Shown here: one piece after another, positions 9,414-18,301 of the stretch
Layout of the letters: each line of letters opens with the position of its first letter
How positions within the stretch are numbered: position 1 is the first letter of the stretch
Assembly (NCBI RefSeq): GCF_002954685.1
Contig: NZ_MSCN01000001.1
Coordinates: 520,256 to 584,255, forward strand
Length of the DNA stretch: 64,000 nt
DNA from: Polaribacter porphyrae
GTDB lineage: Bacteria > Bacteroidota > Bacteroidia > Flavobacteriales > Flavobacteriaceae
Direction: 5' to 3'
Program-made: the position numbers and the translations under genes
Notes under the pieces: model-generated
The model's input: the letters and a program-made list of their open reading frames with translations, nothing else
What the model was told of the DNA's origin: nothing
Database searches by the model: none

Positions 9414-11837
9414 TTAAAAAATATTTTTAAGCCTATTATAATCAATAAAATATACAAATCTTACAGAAATGGTATGTCTTTGAGATTGGTCAAAAAGATT
9501 TTCTATATTTTCAAAAAAGTTTAAATTTGAATTTGTATTAGAATTAAATATTGAGTTTCTGTAAAATGCGATTAATTGACTTCCAGGTGCAAATTGCCAA
9601 ATGTAATTCAAATCTAAATTCCAACTATTAAAGTTTACATTATCTCCTTGATAAGTTGTATTTGGATCCAAACCACCTTCTGCATTTAAATTGTTAAAGC
9701 TAATATAACTTACAGCTTCCCAAAAATGCCTAAAACTTAATGATAATGAGGAGTTTGTATTAAAACTATATTTGCCAGCAATTGTATTTGTATAGTTTTT
9801 ACGGTCTCTAAATCCGAAGATAATATTATTTGCTGTTTCATCTACATAACCTTGGTCATCATTGGTCTTATTAAAACGCAATCTGTATCGTAAAGAAAAT
9901 TGATTATTAAATCGATAACGAGGAGAAAAACTGTACCCATATCCAACTTTTGGGTTGTTGGTATAGCCTGTATAATATCCATTTACATTTAATGCTAATT
10001 TCTTTTGCGAGTTTGTAGAGATAAATCCGTTTACATTTAAACGTTCTGGTTGTAAAAAGAATTGACCACTTGTTGTACCTTGCCTTGGTTCAAAAAAATC
10101 TTTTTCTTCACTACCATAATTTAAAAAGCCTCCAAATGAAAACCTTTCTTTGGTTTGTGCATTTCCACCAATTCCTGTAAAATAACCTGTATATGTTCCA
10201 GAGAAATGTTGAAAGTTTATATTATGATATGAGTTGAACCAAATTCTATTAAAATTTTTAGTGGCTTTTACAGTTCTCCAACCTAAATTTCCATATATAG
10301 TTTGTTGATCGTTTGTGAAGAGAATCCCTAAATCATTTGGGTTAAAGTCTTTATTTTCAAAATTATAACCTACTTCCCAAAACCAATTTCCTGAATTGTA
10401 ACCAAAACTATTATCAAAAGTCCAACCTGTATTTGGGTTGTTTGGATCATCAGAAATAGTACTCATTCTTACAGAACCATCAGCATTATATCTACTATCT
10501 TTGGTTTCTATATGCCAATCCATTGCAGTAACATTTGCATCTCTAAATCTTCCATCTCTAGTAACATTTGTATTAATCAAAGAAATTGTAGAATTTTGAT
10601 TAAACTGCTGATCTAATACTAATATGTTGTAGTTTGTAAAAGGGTCTATAACTTCTTTTCTTGTTTGCCCTGTTTGATTATCTTTAATAGTTGCTTCTGC
10701 TTTTTGAGTAATCGCATTAAAAAATCCTATACCTAATCCATTTTTAGTTCTACCAGAAACTTTAATGGCATTAATCATGGTTGTTTTATTAGGATAATCT
10801 ATAATTTCTTCATTGGCGTTTAAAGTACTAGATACATCAAACTGATCAATTGGAGGACCACCAATCCTTCTAGAGTAAAAAAGGTTTGCTATGTTAAATA
10901 ATTCTGTACCTTCTGTAAAAAATTGTCTTTGTTCTGTAAATTGTTGTTCAAAAGGGCCTAAATTTAAAACGACATCATCAAAACCAACCTGACTAAAATC
11001 AGGAACTAACGTAGCGTCTAAAGTAAAGTTTTCTGTTAAACCATATTTAATATCCATACCTACATTCCAATCAAAATCTGTAGTGCCTTCAAAAGTATTT
11101 GTGACAGCAGATGCATAAGGATATAAATTTAATCTTGTAGGTGGTTTAATATTTCTTAATTCCGTAACCAAGCCATCATATTGTGTCCACCTTCCAACAG
11201 AATTATCTACAAAAGTCCAAGTGTGTTGCTCATTTAACAATTCTAAACGTCTATGAAAGTTGAAACCCCATTCTTGTACTTTTCTGTTTGCAAAACGTAA
11301 AGCTCTGTATGGTATTTCCATTTCTACATTCCATCCTTTTTCGTCTATTTTAGCAGAACTGTCCCAAACAGCACTCCAATTAAAATCTTCTCTACCATTT
11401 GAGATGTTGGCATCAGCTTGGTTACCTGTAGATTGTACAATAAATTCAAAAGGATTTTGCCCATCATCATTTGGATTAATTGTTACCAAAAAGAAATCAG
11501 CGATTGTAAAATTATCTCTCACAGCAAATTCTTTTGGGATATTTGCAGGATCTGGATCATTCATTTGAGCAGAAATATATATGGCATTATCATCATAAAC
11601 TACTTTTACAGTAGTTTGATATTCGTCTTTAACGGCTTCACCATTTTCTGGTCTAAACACAACAAAGTTTGTAGCTATTTCTGCATTATTCCAAGCTTCA
11701 TCATCTAAAACGCCATCAATTTTTGGAGCTTTTTCTATTCTTAAAGCCTTTATTGTTTTACGTTCTTTTTTAGTCTGTGCTGTAAACTGATAGATAGAAA
11801 AACAAACTATCAGTAGTAGTAAATTTTTTTTAAACAT
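9414..11837 (-). CDS. CBM9-like / DUF5916 outer-membrane protein
   Basis: About 807 residues from the Met at 11837, which starts a signal peptide (MFKKNLLLLIVCFSIYQFTAQ); the frame from 11885 adds 16 unlikely residues. After the signal comes a carbohydrate-binding family 9-like domain (KIDGVLDDEAWNNAE through about residue 230), then a long DUF5916 region of alternating aromatic strands ending in Phe, which looks like an outer-membrane beta-barrel. Such proteins are abundant in Bacteroidota and are often assigned to carbohydrate or polymer handling without proof. It is monocistronic: its own terminator is at 9355-9388 and sucC diverges upstream. Confidence 0.85.
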   Translation of the reverse strand: MFKKNLLLLIVCFSIYQFTAQTKKERKTIKALRIEKAPKIDGVLDDEAWNNAEIATNFVVFRPENGEAVKDEYQTTVKVVYDDNAIYISAQMNDPDPANIPKEFAVRDNFTIADFFLVTINPNDDGQNPFEFIVQSTGNQADANISNGREDFNWSAVWDSSAKIDEKGWNVEMEIPYRALRFANRKVQEWGFNFHRRLELLNEQHTWTFVDNSVGRWTQYDGLVTELRNIKPPTRLNLYPYASAVTNTFEGTTDFDWNVGMDIKYGLTENFTLDATLVPDFSQVGFDDVVLNLGPFEQQFTEQRQFFTEGTELFNIANLFYSRRIGGPPIDQFDVSSTLNANEEIIDYPNKTTMINAIKVSGRTKNGLGIGFFNAITQKAEATIKDNQTGQTRKEVIDPFTNYNILVLDQQFNQNSTISLINTNVTRDGRFRDANVTAMDWHIETKDSRYNADGSVRMSTISDDPNNPNTGWTFDNSFGYNSGNWFWEVGYNFENKDFNPNDLGILFTNDQQTIYGNLGWRTVKATKNFNRIWFNSYHNINFQHFSGTYTGYFTGIGGNAQTKERFSFGGFLNYGSEEKDFFEPRQGTTSGQFFLQPERLNVNGFISTNSQKKLALNVNGYYTGYTNNPKVGYGYSFSPRYRFNNQFSLRYRLRFNKTNDDQGYVDETANNIIFGFRDRKNYTNTIAGKYSFNTNSSLSLSFRHFWEAVSYISFNNLNAEGGLDPNTTYQGDNVNFNSWNLDLNYIWQFAPGSQLIAFYRNSIFNSNTNSNLNFFENIENLFDQSQRHTISVRFVYFIDYNRLKNIF

Positions 11838-12082
11838 GTATTTTTGGTTGATTGTGTTTAAACACGATGCGAATGTATTTATCATTTTTTGTGCTAAATC
11901 ATAACATCATGTTAATTATTAGAGAGACATCTTAAAATTTAAAGCGTTACAGATAATAATTGTTAATTAAATCTTAAAATATTTTGTACACCAAAATTAT
12001 GTACTCAATAATTATGTAAAAAAGTAAATGTATTGAAGTGTAGAAAACAAGTATTGAACCGTTGCAAAATTTTATGAAATAA

Positions 12083-12116
12083 TTGATATAAGATATTTAT
12101 TGAATTTGTATTTTTG
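12083..12116 (+). promoter_or_regulatory. predicted Bacteroidota promoter of sucC
   Basis: A TTG at 12083-12085 and TATTTTTG at 12109-12116 match the Bacteroidota -33/-7 consensus (TTG, TAnnTTTG). The spacing of 23 bases is at the long end. The -7 box ends 22 bases before the sucC ATG. Confidence 0.4.
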
Positions 12117-12138
12117 TTTCCGTTTAAAACGAATACAG

Positions 12139-13335
12139 ATGAACTTACACGAATATCAAGGTAAAGAGATTTTAAGTAGTTTTGGAGTAAGAATTCAAAG
12201 AGGAATTGTTGCAAGTACTCCAATAGAAGCAGTTGCTGCTGCAAAAAAATTAACAGAAGATACTGGTACAGATTGGCATGTTATTAAAGCACAAGTTCAC
12301 GCAGGTGGTCGTGGAAAAGGAGGAGGAGTAAAACTAGCCAAAAATATAGAGCAAGTAGAAAGTATTGCTGATGATATTTTGGGTATGATGTTGGTTACAC
12401 CACAAACTTCTGCTGAAGGTAAATTGGTAAATCAAGTTTTAGTTGCAGAAGATGTATATTATCCAGGAGACGAAGAACCAGATGAATACTATATGTCTGT
12501 GTTGTTAAACAGAGCTACTGGTAAAAATATGATTATGTATTCTACTGAAGGTGGAATGGATATTGAAACTGTAGCAGAAGAAACGCCACATTTAATTTTT
12601 ACTGAAGAAATAGATCCATTATTAGGATTAATGCCTTTCCAAGCACGTAAAGTAGCTTTTAATTTAGGTTTGTCTGGAGTGGCTTTTAAAGAAATGACAA
12701 AATTTGTTACTGCTTTATATACTGCTTATATCAAATCTGATTCTTCAATGTTTGAAATAAATCCTGTTTTAAAAACATCAGATTCTAAAATAATGGCAGT
12801 AGATGCTAAAGTTTCTTTAGATGAAAATGCATTATTTAGACATAAGGATTATGCAGCAATGCGTGATTTACGTGAAGAAAACCCAATTGAAGTAGAAGCA
12901 AAAGCTGCAGGTTTAAACTATGTAGATTTAGATGGAAACGTAGGTTGTATGGTTAATGGAGCTGGTTTAGCAATGGGAACTATGGATTTGATTAAAGAAT
13001 CTGGAGGAGAGCCTGCTAACTTTTTAGATGTTGGTGGTACTGCTGACGCTCAAAGAGTTGAAACTGCTTTTGGTATTATTTTAAAAGACCCAAATGTAAA
13101 AGCTATTTTAGTAAATATTTTTGGAGGTATTGTACGTTGTGACAGAGTAGCACAAGGTGTTGTTGATGCTTACCAAAGTATGGGCGATAAAATTACGGTG
13201 CCAATTATTTGTAGATTGCAAGGGACTAATGCTAAAGAAGCAAAAGAATTGATAGACAATTCTGGTATGGAAATTATTTCTGCAACAGAATTCCAAGAAG
13301 CTGCAGATAAAGTTGCTGAAGTTTTAAGTGCTTAA
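12139..13335 (+). CDS. sucC: succinyl-CoA synthetase (ADP-forming) beta subunit
   Basis: Start chosen at 12139 (MNLHEYQGKEILSSFGV), the family-typical N-terminus, giving 398 residues. An ATP-grasp domain comes first (AQVHAGGRGKGGGVKLAK near 50-70). The C-terminal CoA-ligase domain includes NFLDVGGTADAQRV and ILVNIFGGIVRCD, the phosphohistidine-binding power helix region. With SucD it converts succinyl-CoA, ADP and phosphate to succinate, CoA and ATP in the TCA cycle. sucD is not adjacent, as is common in Flavobacteriia. It ends at a strong shared terminator. Confidence 0.96.
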   Translation: MNLHEYQGKEILSSFGVRIQRGIVASTPIEAVAAAKKLTEDTGTDWHVIKAQVHAGGRGKGGGVKLAKNIEQVESIADDILGMMLVTPQTSAEGKLVNQVLVAEDVYYPGDEEPDEYYMSVLLNRATGKNMIMYSTEGGMDIETVAEETPHLIFTEEIDPLLGLMPFQARKVAFNLGLSGVAFKEMTKFVTALYTAYIKSDSSMFEINPVLKTSDSKIMAVDAKVSLDENALFRHKDYAAMRDLREENPIEVEAKAAGLNYVDLDGNVGCMVNGAGLAMGTMDLIKESGGEPANFLDVGGTADAQRVETAFGIILKDPNVKAILVNIFGGIVRCDRVAQGVVDAYQSMGDKITVPIICRLQGTNAKEAKELIDNSGMEIISATEFQEAADKVAEVLSA

Positions 13336-13360
13336 TTATTTTTAGTTTAGATATATTTAA

Positions 13361-13386
13361 AAACCTCGTGAAAACGAGGTTTTTTT
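13361..13386 (+). terminator. terminator shared by sucC and uvrB
   Basis: Stem AAACCTCGT / ACGAGGTTT with a GAAA loop, followed by a run of T. The stem also carries A residues on the left side, so it can work in both directions between the convergent sucC and uvrB. Confidence 0.85.
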
Positions 13387-13440
13387 GGTTTATAAATTCA
13401 TGTAAGTTTTATAATTTTCAACAGCAATAATATCTTAATT

Positions 13441-15429
13441 TTAAACCTGTTCCTTCAAAACCTTAATCTCATCTCGTAATTTAGCGGCTACAATAAAATC
13501 TAATGCTTTAGCAGCAACTTCCATAGCTTTACGCTTTTCTCTGATACGTTTTTCAATTTCTTCTTTTGGTAAATACTGTAAATCTTGCTCTGCAGCTACT
13601 TGCTTGGCATTGTCATAATGATAGCTAGAAACTGCAGATTTAGTTAAAGTATCTTCAATTTTCTTGTTAATTTGAGTAGGTACTTTATTGTGTTTGGTAT
13701 TGTAAGCAATCTGAATTTCTCGTCTTCGATCGGTTTCATCAATTGTTTTTTGCATACTGTCAGTTATTTTATCAGCATACATAATTGCCAAACCATTTAC
13801 ATTACGTGCAGCCCTACCTACAGTTTGTGTCAAGGATTTGTTATTACGCAAAAAACCTTCTTTATCAGCATCTAAAATAGCAACTAAAGAAACTTCAGGT
13901 AAATCTAAACCTTCACGTAAAAGATTTACACCAATTAAAACATCAAACAAACCTTTACGTAAATCTTGCATAATTTCTACACGTTCTAAAGTATCAACAT
14001 CAGAATGAATATATCTACAACGAATATCAACTCTAGTTAAATATTTGGTCAACTCTTCTGCCATTCTTTTGGTTAAAGTTGTTACCAAAGTTCGTTCGTC
14101 TTTTTCTACTCTCAATTGAATTTCTTCAATTAAATCATCAATTTGATTTAGACTTGGACGCACTTCTATTGGTGGGTCTAGCAATCCTGTAGGTCTTATA
14201 ATTTGCTCTACGAAAATTCCTTCAGATTGCTTTAATTCATAGTCTGCAGGAGTTGCAGACACATAAATAACTTGATTTTGAATACCTTCAAATTCTTCAA
14301 ATTTTAAAGGACGATTATCCATGGCTGCTGGCAATCTAAAACCATATTCTACTAAATTTTCCTTTCTACTTCTATCTCCTCCATACATGGCATGGGTTTG
14401 AGGAACAGTTACATGACTTTCATCAATAACCATAATATAATCATCTGGAAAATAGTCTAACAAACAGAAAGGTCTTGTGCCTGGTGCACGTCCATCTAAA
14501 TAACGCGAATAATTCTCAATACCAGAACAATAGCCCAATTCTCGAATCATTTCTAAATCAAACTCTGTGCGTTCTTGCAAACGTTTTGCTTCGAGATGTT
14601 TCCCAATTTCTTTAAAATAATCAACTTGCTTTACCATATCATCTTGAATTTTATGAATGGCATCTTGTAATACATCAGGTGAGGTTACAAACAAGTTTGC
14701 AGGATAAATTGTAAGGTGTTCAAACTTTTCGATAATAGTATTCTTCTCTAAATCAAAAGCTTCAATTTCTTCAATTTCATCACCAAAAAAATGTACTCGA
14801 TAACCATTATCACCATAAGAAGGATAAATAGTTACAACATCTCCTTTTACTTTAAATTTTCCGCTTTTAATCTCAATTTCTGTTCTTGAATACAAGCTTG
14901 TAACTAACTGGTGTAAAAATTTTGTTCTAGAAATTTGTTGCCCAACATGAATAGGAATCACATTCTTTTTAAATTCTGTAGGATTACCAATACCATATAA
15001 ACACGAAACAGATGCCACAACTAAAACATCACGTCTCCCAGAAAGCAGAGAAGAAGTGGTGCTTAAACGTAATCTTTCAATATCTTCATTGATGGATAAA
15101 TCTTTTTCTATATACGTTCCTGAAACAGGAATGTAGGCTTCTGGTTGATAATAATCGTAATAAGAAACAAAATACTCTACTGCATTTTTCGGAAAAAATT
15201 GCTTGAACTCTGAATACAATTGAGCAGCTAATGTTTTATTATGAGCTAAAACCAAAGTGGGTCTTTCTACATTTTTTACCACGTTTGCAACAGTAAATGT
15301 CTTACCAGAACCTGTAACACCCAAAAGTGTTTGGTACTTTTCACCAGAGTTAATGCCTTCTGATAATTGTTTAATTGCTTCTGGTTGATCTCCTGTTGGA
15401 GAAAATTCTGATTCAAGTGTAAATTGCAT
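13441..15429 (-). CDS. uvrB: excinuclease ABC subunit B
   Basis: A 662-residue UvrB with all main parts: Walker A GVTGSGKTFTVANV near residue 40, the beta-hairpin YYDYYQPEAYIPVSGTYIEKD region (about 93-113), DEAD-type motif VIDESHV, SATPADYE, helicase motifs V and VI (GVNLLREGLDLPE, QTVGRAARN), and a C-terminal UVR domain that contacts UvrC. It verifies DNA damage after UvrA loading in nucleotide excision repair. Length equals the usual 660-670. It is convergent with sucC and divergent from the alkB-like gene, another DNA-repair gene, across 69 bases. Confidence 0.97.
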   Translation of the reverse strand: MQFTLESEFSPTGDQPEAIKQLSEGINSGEKYQTLLGVTGSGKTFTVANVVKNVERPTLVLAHNKTLAAQLYSEFKQFFPKNAVEYFVSYYDYYQPEAYIPVSGTYIEKDLSINEDIERLRLSTTSSLLSGRRDVLVVASVSCLYGIGNPTEFKKNVIPIHVGQQISRTKFLHQLVTSLYSRTEIEIKSGKFKVKGDVVTIYPSYGDNGYRVHFFGDEIEEIEAFDLEKNTIIEKFEHLTIYPANLFVTSPDVLQDAIHKIQDDMVKQVDYFKEIGKHLEAKRLQERTEFDLEMIRELGYCSGIENYSRYLDGRAPGTRPFCLLDYFPDDYIMVIDESHVTVPQTHAMYGGDRSRKENLVEYGFRLPAAMDNRPLKFEEFEGIQNQVIYVSATPADYELKQSEGIFVEQIIRPTGLLDPPIEVRPSLNQIDDLIEEIQLRVEKDERTLVTTLTKRMAEELTKYLTRVDIRCRYIHSDVDTLERVEIMQDLRKGLFDVLIGVNLLREGLDLPEVSLVAILDADKEGFLRNNKSLTQTVGRAARNVNGLAIMYADKITDSMQKTIDETDRRREIQIAYNTKHNKVPTQINKKIEDTLTKSAVSSYHYDNAKQVAAEQDLQYLPKEEIEKRIREKRKAMEVAAKALDFIVAAKLRDEIKVLKEQV

Positions 15430-15498
15430 CTTGTAAAAATACGCATACTTACTATCTTTTAAAAGAAGTAAAATTTAAATTTTTCTTATTTTTATAGG

Positions 15499-16101
15499 AT
15501 GGATTTATTCTCTTCAAAAACCATCAAAAATATTTTGCCTTTTGATGGTATTACGAATTATCATGGCATTGTTTTAAATAAAAAACAATGCGATTTTTAT
15601 TATCAAAAGTTGTTAGAAACCATAAATTGGAAAAATGATGAAGCTATTATTTTGGGTAAAAAAATTATCACAAAAAGAAAAGTGGCTTGGTATGGAGATT
15701 CAGCATATTCATATACCTATTCTAAAGTTACAAAAACAGCAAATATTTGGACAAAAGAATTATTAGAATTGAAACAAATTGTTGAAAAAGAAAGTAACGA
15801 AACTTACAATTCTTGTTTATTAAATCTCTATCATTCAGGAGAAGAAGGGATGGCTTATCATTCTGATGGAGAAAAAATGTTGAAGAAAAACGGAGCAATT
15901 GCTTCTTTATCTTTAGGAGCTGAACGTAAATTTTCATTTAAACATAAAAACACCAAACAACGAGTTGATATTTTTTTAGAAAGAGGAAGTTTACTAGTAA
16001 TGAAAGAAGGTACTCAAGCCAATTGGTTACATAGACTGCCACCAACAAAAAAAGTACAAACTCCAAGAATTAATTTAACTTTCAGAACAATAATCTTATA
16101 A
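15499..16101 (+). CDS. AlkB-like 2-oxoglutarate/Fe(II) dioxygenase
   Basis: A 200-residue AlkB-family protein. The iron ligands are seen as HSDGE (MAYHSDGEKML near residue 117) and His in LHRLPPTKK, and the 2-oxoglutarate-binding arginines in PRINLTFR at the C-terminus. Substrate-lid residues KRKVAWYGDSAYSYTYS match the AlkB-homologue 2/3 type. It removes alkyl groups such as 1-methyladenine and 3-methylcytosine from DNA or RNA by oxidation. It diverges from uvrB, so two repair genes share the intergenic region. It is followed at 27 bases by the RluF-like gene. Confidence 0.9.
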   Translation: MDLFSSKTIKNILPFDGITNYHGIVLNKKQCDFYYQKLLETINWKNDEAIILGKKIITKRKVAWYGDSAYSYTYSKVTKTANIWTKELLELKQIVEKESNETYNSCLLNLYHSGEEGMAYHSDGEKMLKKNGAIASLSLGAERKFSFKHKNTKQRVDIFLERGSLLVMKEGTQANWLHRLPPTKKVQTPRINLTFRTIIL

Positions 16102-16102
16102 G

Positions 16103-16110
16103 TACTTTTG
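16103..16110 (+). promoter_or_regulatory. -7 box candidate for the RluF-like gene
   Basis: TACTTTTG matches the Bacteroidota -7 consensus TAnnTTTG exactly and lies 18 bases before the TTG start at 16129. No clear TTG is seen at -33. Confidence 0.35.
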
Positions 16111-16128
16111 TAATCTAAATATTCAGAC

Positions 16129-17019
16129 TTGAGTAATAACCAAGATTCAATTAATATCAATAAATTTATCAGCTCAACAGGAATTTGTTCACGTAGAGAA
16201 GCTGAAAAATTAATTATTGAAGGTAGAGTTACTATTAACAAAAACGTTGCACAATTAGGAAATCGAGTTTTTAAAAAAGACGTTGTAAAAGTAGATGGAA
16301 GGTTATTGCAACAAAAACCAAAAACACTTTATATTGCTTTAAACAAAACAGTTGGAATCGTTTCTACAACAGATTCTAGAGAAAGAGATAATATTGTAAA
16401 TCACGTTAATCATCCTCAAAGACTTTTTCCTATTGGTAGATTAGATAAGCCTAGTGAAGGGCTAATTTTTCTTACAAATGATGGAGATATTGTAAATAAA
16501 ATTTTACGAGCTGGCAATAATCATGAAAAAGAATACATTGTAACTATTGATAAACCAATAGACGATTATTTTATCAACAAAATGAGTAATGGAGTTCCAA
16601 TTTTAGGAACTATTACCAAAAAGTGTAAGGTAGAAAAAATATCAACAAAAGTTTTTAAAATAATTTTGGTACAAGGTTTAAACAGACAAATTCGTAGAAT
16701 GTGTTCGCATTTAGGTTATGAAGTTACCAAGTTAAAAAGAACAAGAATTATGAATGTAACTCTTGGTAATTTAAAATCTGGAGATTGGAGAGAGCTTACT
16801 GATGATGAAATGAAAGTTATCAATGCAATGATTTCATCTTCTTCTAAAACAGAAGAAGCTTCTGTAATAAAAGAGAAAACAAAAGCTCAAAAACCAAAAA
16901 GGAAAAGTGTTCCTAAAAAAAATGATTTTAATAAAAAAAGTGCTTCATTTAGAAAATCATCACCCAAAAATAAAAGAAAAAATTCAGGTTTTTCGTCAAA
17001 AAAGAAAAGACGTTTTTAG
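16129..17019 (+). CDS. rluF: RsuA/RluF-family pseudouridine synthase
   Basis: A 296-residue protein starting at TTG; no in-frame ATG gives a complete S4 domain. Residues 8-60 form the S4 RNA-binding domain ([20 protein letters not shown]). The catalytic Asp lies in [20 protein letters not shown] near residue 108, and [17 protein letters not shown] is the conserved RsuA/RluF motif. RluF makes pseudouridine 2604 (and 2605 for RluB) in 23S rRNA; which position is used here is inferred. The last 65 residues are a lysine/serine-rich tail ([16 protein letters not shown]) that probably binds RNA and is longer than in E. coli. Confidence 0.85.
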   Translation: MSNNQDSININKFISSTGICSRREAEKLIIEGRVTINKNVAQLGNRVFKKDVVKVDGRLLQQKPKTLYIALNKTVGIVSTTDSRERDNIVNHVNHPQRLFPIGRLDKPSEGLIFLTNDGDIVNKILRAGNNHEKEYIVTIDKPIDDYFINKMSNGVPILGTITKKCKVEKISTKVFKIILVQGLNRQIRRMCSHLGYEVTKLKRTRIMNVTLGNLKSGDWRELTDDEMKVINAMISSSSKTEEASVIKEKTKAQKPKRKSVPKKNDFNKKSASFRKSSPKNKRKNSGFSSKKKRRF

Positions 17020-17065
17020 CCTAAATCTTTAAGAATCTTTTAATTTTTCAATTCTTAAATAGTAG

Positions 17066-17073
17066 TATCTTTG
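17066..17073 (+). promoter_or_regulatory. -7 box very close to the tgt start
   Basis: TATCTTTG fits TAnnTTTG. It ends only 6 bases before the ATG at 17080, so initiation from it would give an almost leaderless mRNA. No good -33 TTG is visible, so this may be chance. Confidence 0.3.
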
Positions 17074-17079
17074 CCAACA

Positions 17080-18210
17080 ATGAATTTTGATTTAAAAACT
17101 ACTGACCCTAAAAGTCAAGCAAGAGCAGGAACAATTACTACAGATCATGGTGTTATAGAAACACCTATTTTTATGCCTGTGGGAACAGTGGGGACTGTAA
17201 AAGGTGTGCATCAAACAGAATTGAAAAATGAGATAAATCCTGATATTATTTTAGGAAATACCTATCATTTATATTTACGCCCAAAACTTGATATTTTAGA
17301 GCAAGCAGGAGGTTTGCATCAATTTATGAATTGGAATAGAAATATCTTAACAGATTCTGGAGGTTACCAAGTATATTCACTTTCTGGAAGAAGAAAAATT
17401 AATGAAGAAGGCGTAAAGTTTAAAAGTCATATTGATGGTTCTACACATTTTTTTACACCAGAAAACGTGATGGAAACACAACGCACAATTGGAGCTGATA
17501 TTATTATGGCTTTTGATGAGTGTACACCTTATCCTTGTGATTATAATTATGCAAAAAGATCTATGCACATGACTCATAGATGGTTGGATAGATGTATAAA
17601 TCATCTTAAAAAATTACCATTTAAATATGGTTTTGAGCAAACATTTATGCCAATTGTACAAGGTAGTACTTATAAAGATTTAAGAAAACAATCTGCAGAA
17701 TATATTGCAAATTCAAATCAGCAAGCGAATGCTATTGGAGGTCTTTCAGTGGGAGAGCCTGCTGAAGAGATGTATGCTATGACAGAGGTAGTTACAGCAA
17801 TTTTACCAGAAGACAAACCAAGATATTTAATGGGTGTTGGTACACCAATTAATATATTAGAAAACATAGCTTTGGGTATAGACATGTTTGATTGTGTTAT
17901 GCCAACAAGAAATGCCAGAAATGGAATGTTATTTACGGCTCATGGAACGATTAACATCAAAAATAAAAAATGGGAAAATGATTTTTCTCCAATAGATGAA
18001 ATGGGAATTACCTATGTTGATACAATGTATTCTAAAGCCTACCTGAAACATTTATTTTCAGCAAAGGAAATGCTAGGAAAACAAATTGCATCAATCCATA
18101 ATTTAGGTTTTTATGTTTGGTTGACAAGAGAAGCTAGAAAACATATTTTAGCTGGAGATTTTAGAGCATGGAAAGATAAGATGGTGATTCAGATGGATAA
18201 ACGATTATAG
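17080..18210 (+). CDS. tgt: tRNA-guanine transglycosylase
   Basis: Start chosen at the ATG at 17080 (MNFDLKTTDPKSQARAG), 376 residues, the usual length; a TTG nine bases upstream is less likely. The catalytic aspartates are D92 (DSGGYQV) and D271 (MFDCVMPTRNARNG). It exchanges guanine for preQ1 or queuine at position 34 of GUN-anticodon tRNAs. The zinc site is unusual: where E. coli has a CxCxxC cluster, this protein reads EMGITYVDTMYSKAY (307-321), with Gly, Thr and Asp at the Cys positions, although H340 of SIHNLGF is kept. It probably folds without zinc or binds it differently. Confidence 0.93.
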   Translation: MNFDLKTTDPKSQARAGTITTDHGVIETPIFMPVGTVGTVKGVHQTELKNEINPDIILGNTYHLYLRPKLDILEQAGGLHQFMNWNRNILTDSGGYQVYSLSGRRKINEEGVKFKSHIDGSTHFFTPENVMETQRTIGADIIMAFDECTPYPCDYNYAKRSMHMTHRWLDRCINHLKKLPFKYGFEQTFMPIVQGSTYKDLRKQSAEYIANSNQQANAIGGLSVGEPAEEMYAMTEVVTAILPEDKPRYLMGVGTPINILENIALGIDMFDCVMPTRNARNGMLFTAHGTINIKNKKWENDFSPIDEMGITYVDTMYSKAYLKHLFSAKEMLGKQIASIHNLGFYVWLTREARKHILAGDFRAWKDKMVIQMDKRL

Positions 18211-18294
18211 TTTTTGGTTGATGGTTGTTAGTTTTTAGTGACAACAGCAAACCTTAAAACTTAAACCATAATCTATAAAACATAAACCAAAAAC
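18210..18294. repeat. low-complexity intergenic inverted repeat
   Basis: GTTTTTGGTT at 18210-18219 is the exact reverse complement of AACCAAAAAC at 18285-18294. The left half is T/G rich (TTGATGGTTGTTAGTTTTTAG) and the right half A/C rich (AAACCTTAAAACTTAAACC), so the transcript could form a long imperfect hairpin after tgt. It may act as a terminator or be a degenerate intergenic repeat. Confidence 0.45.
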
Positions 18295-18301
18295 AACAAT
18301 T

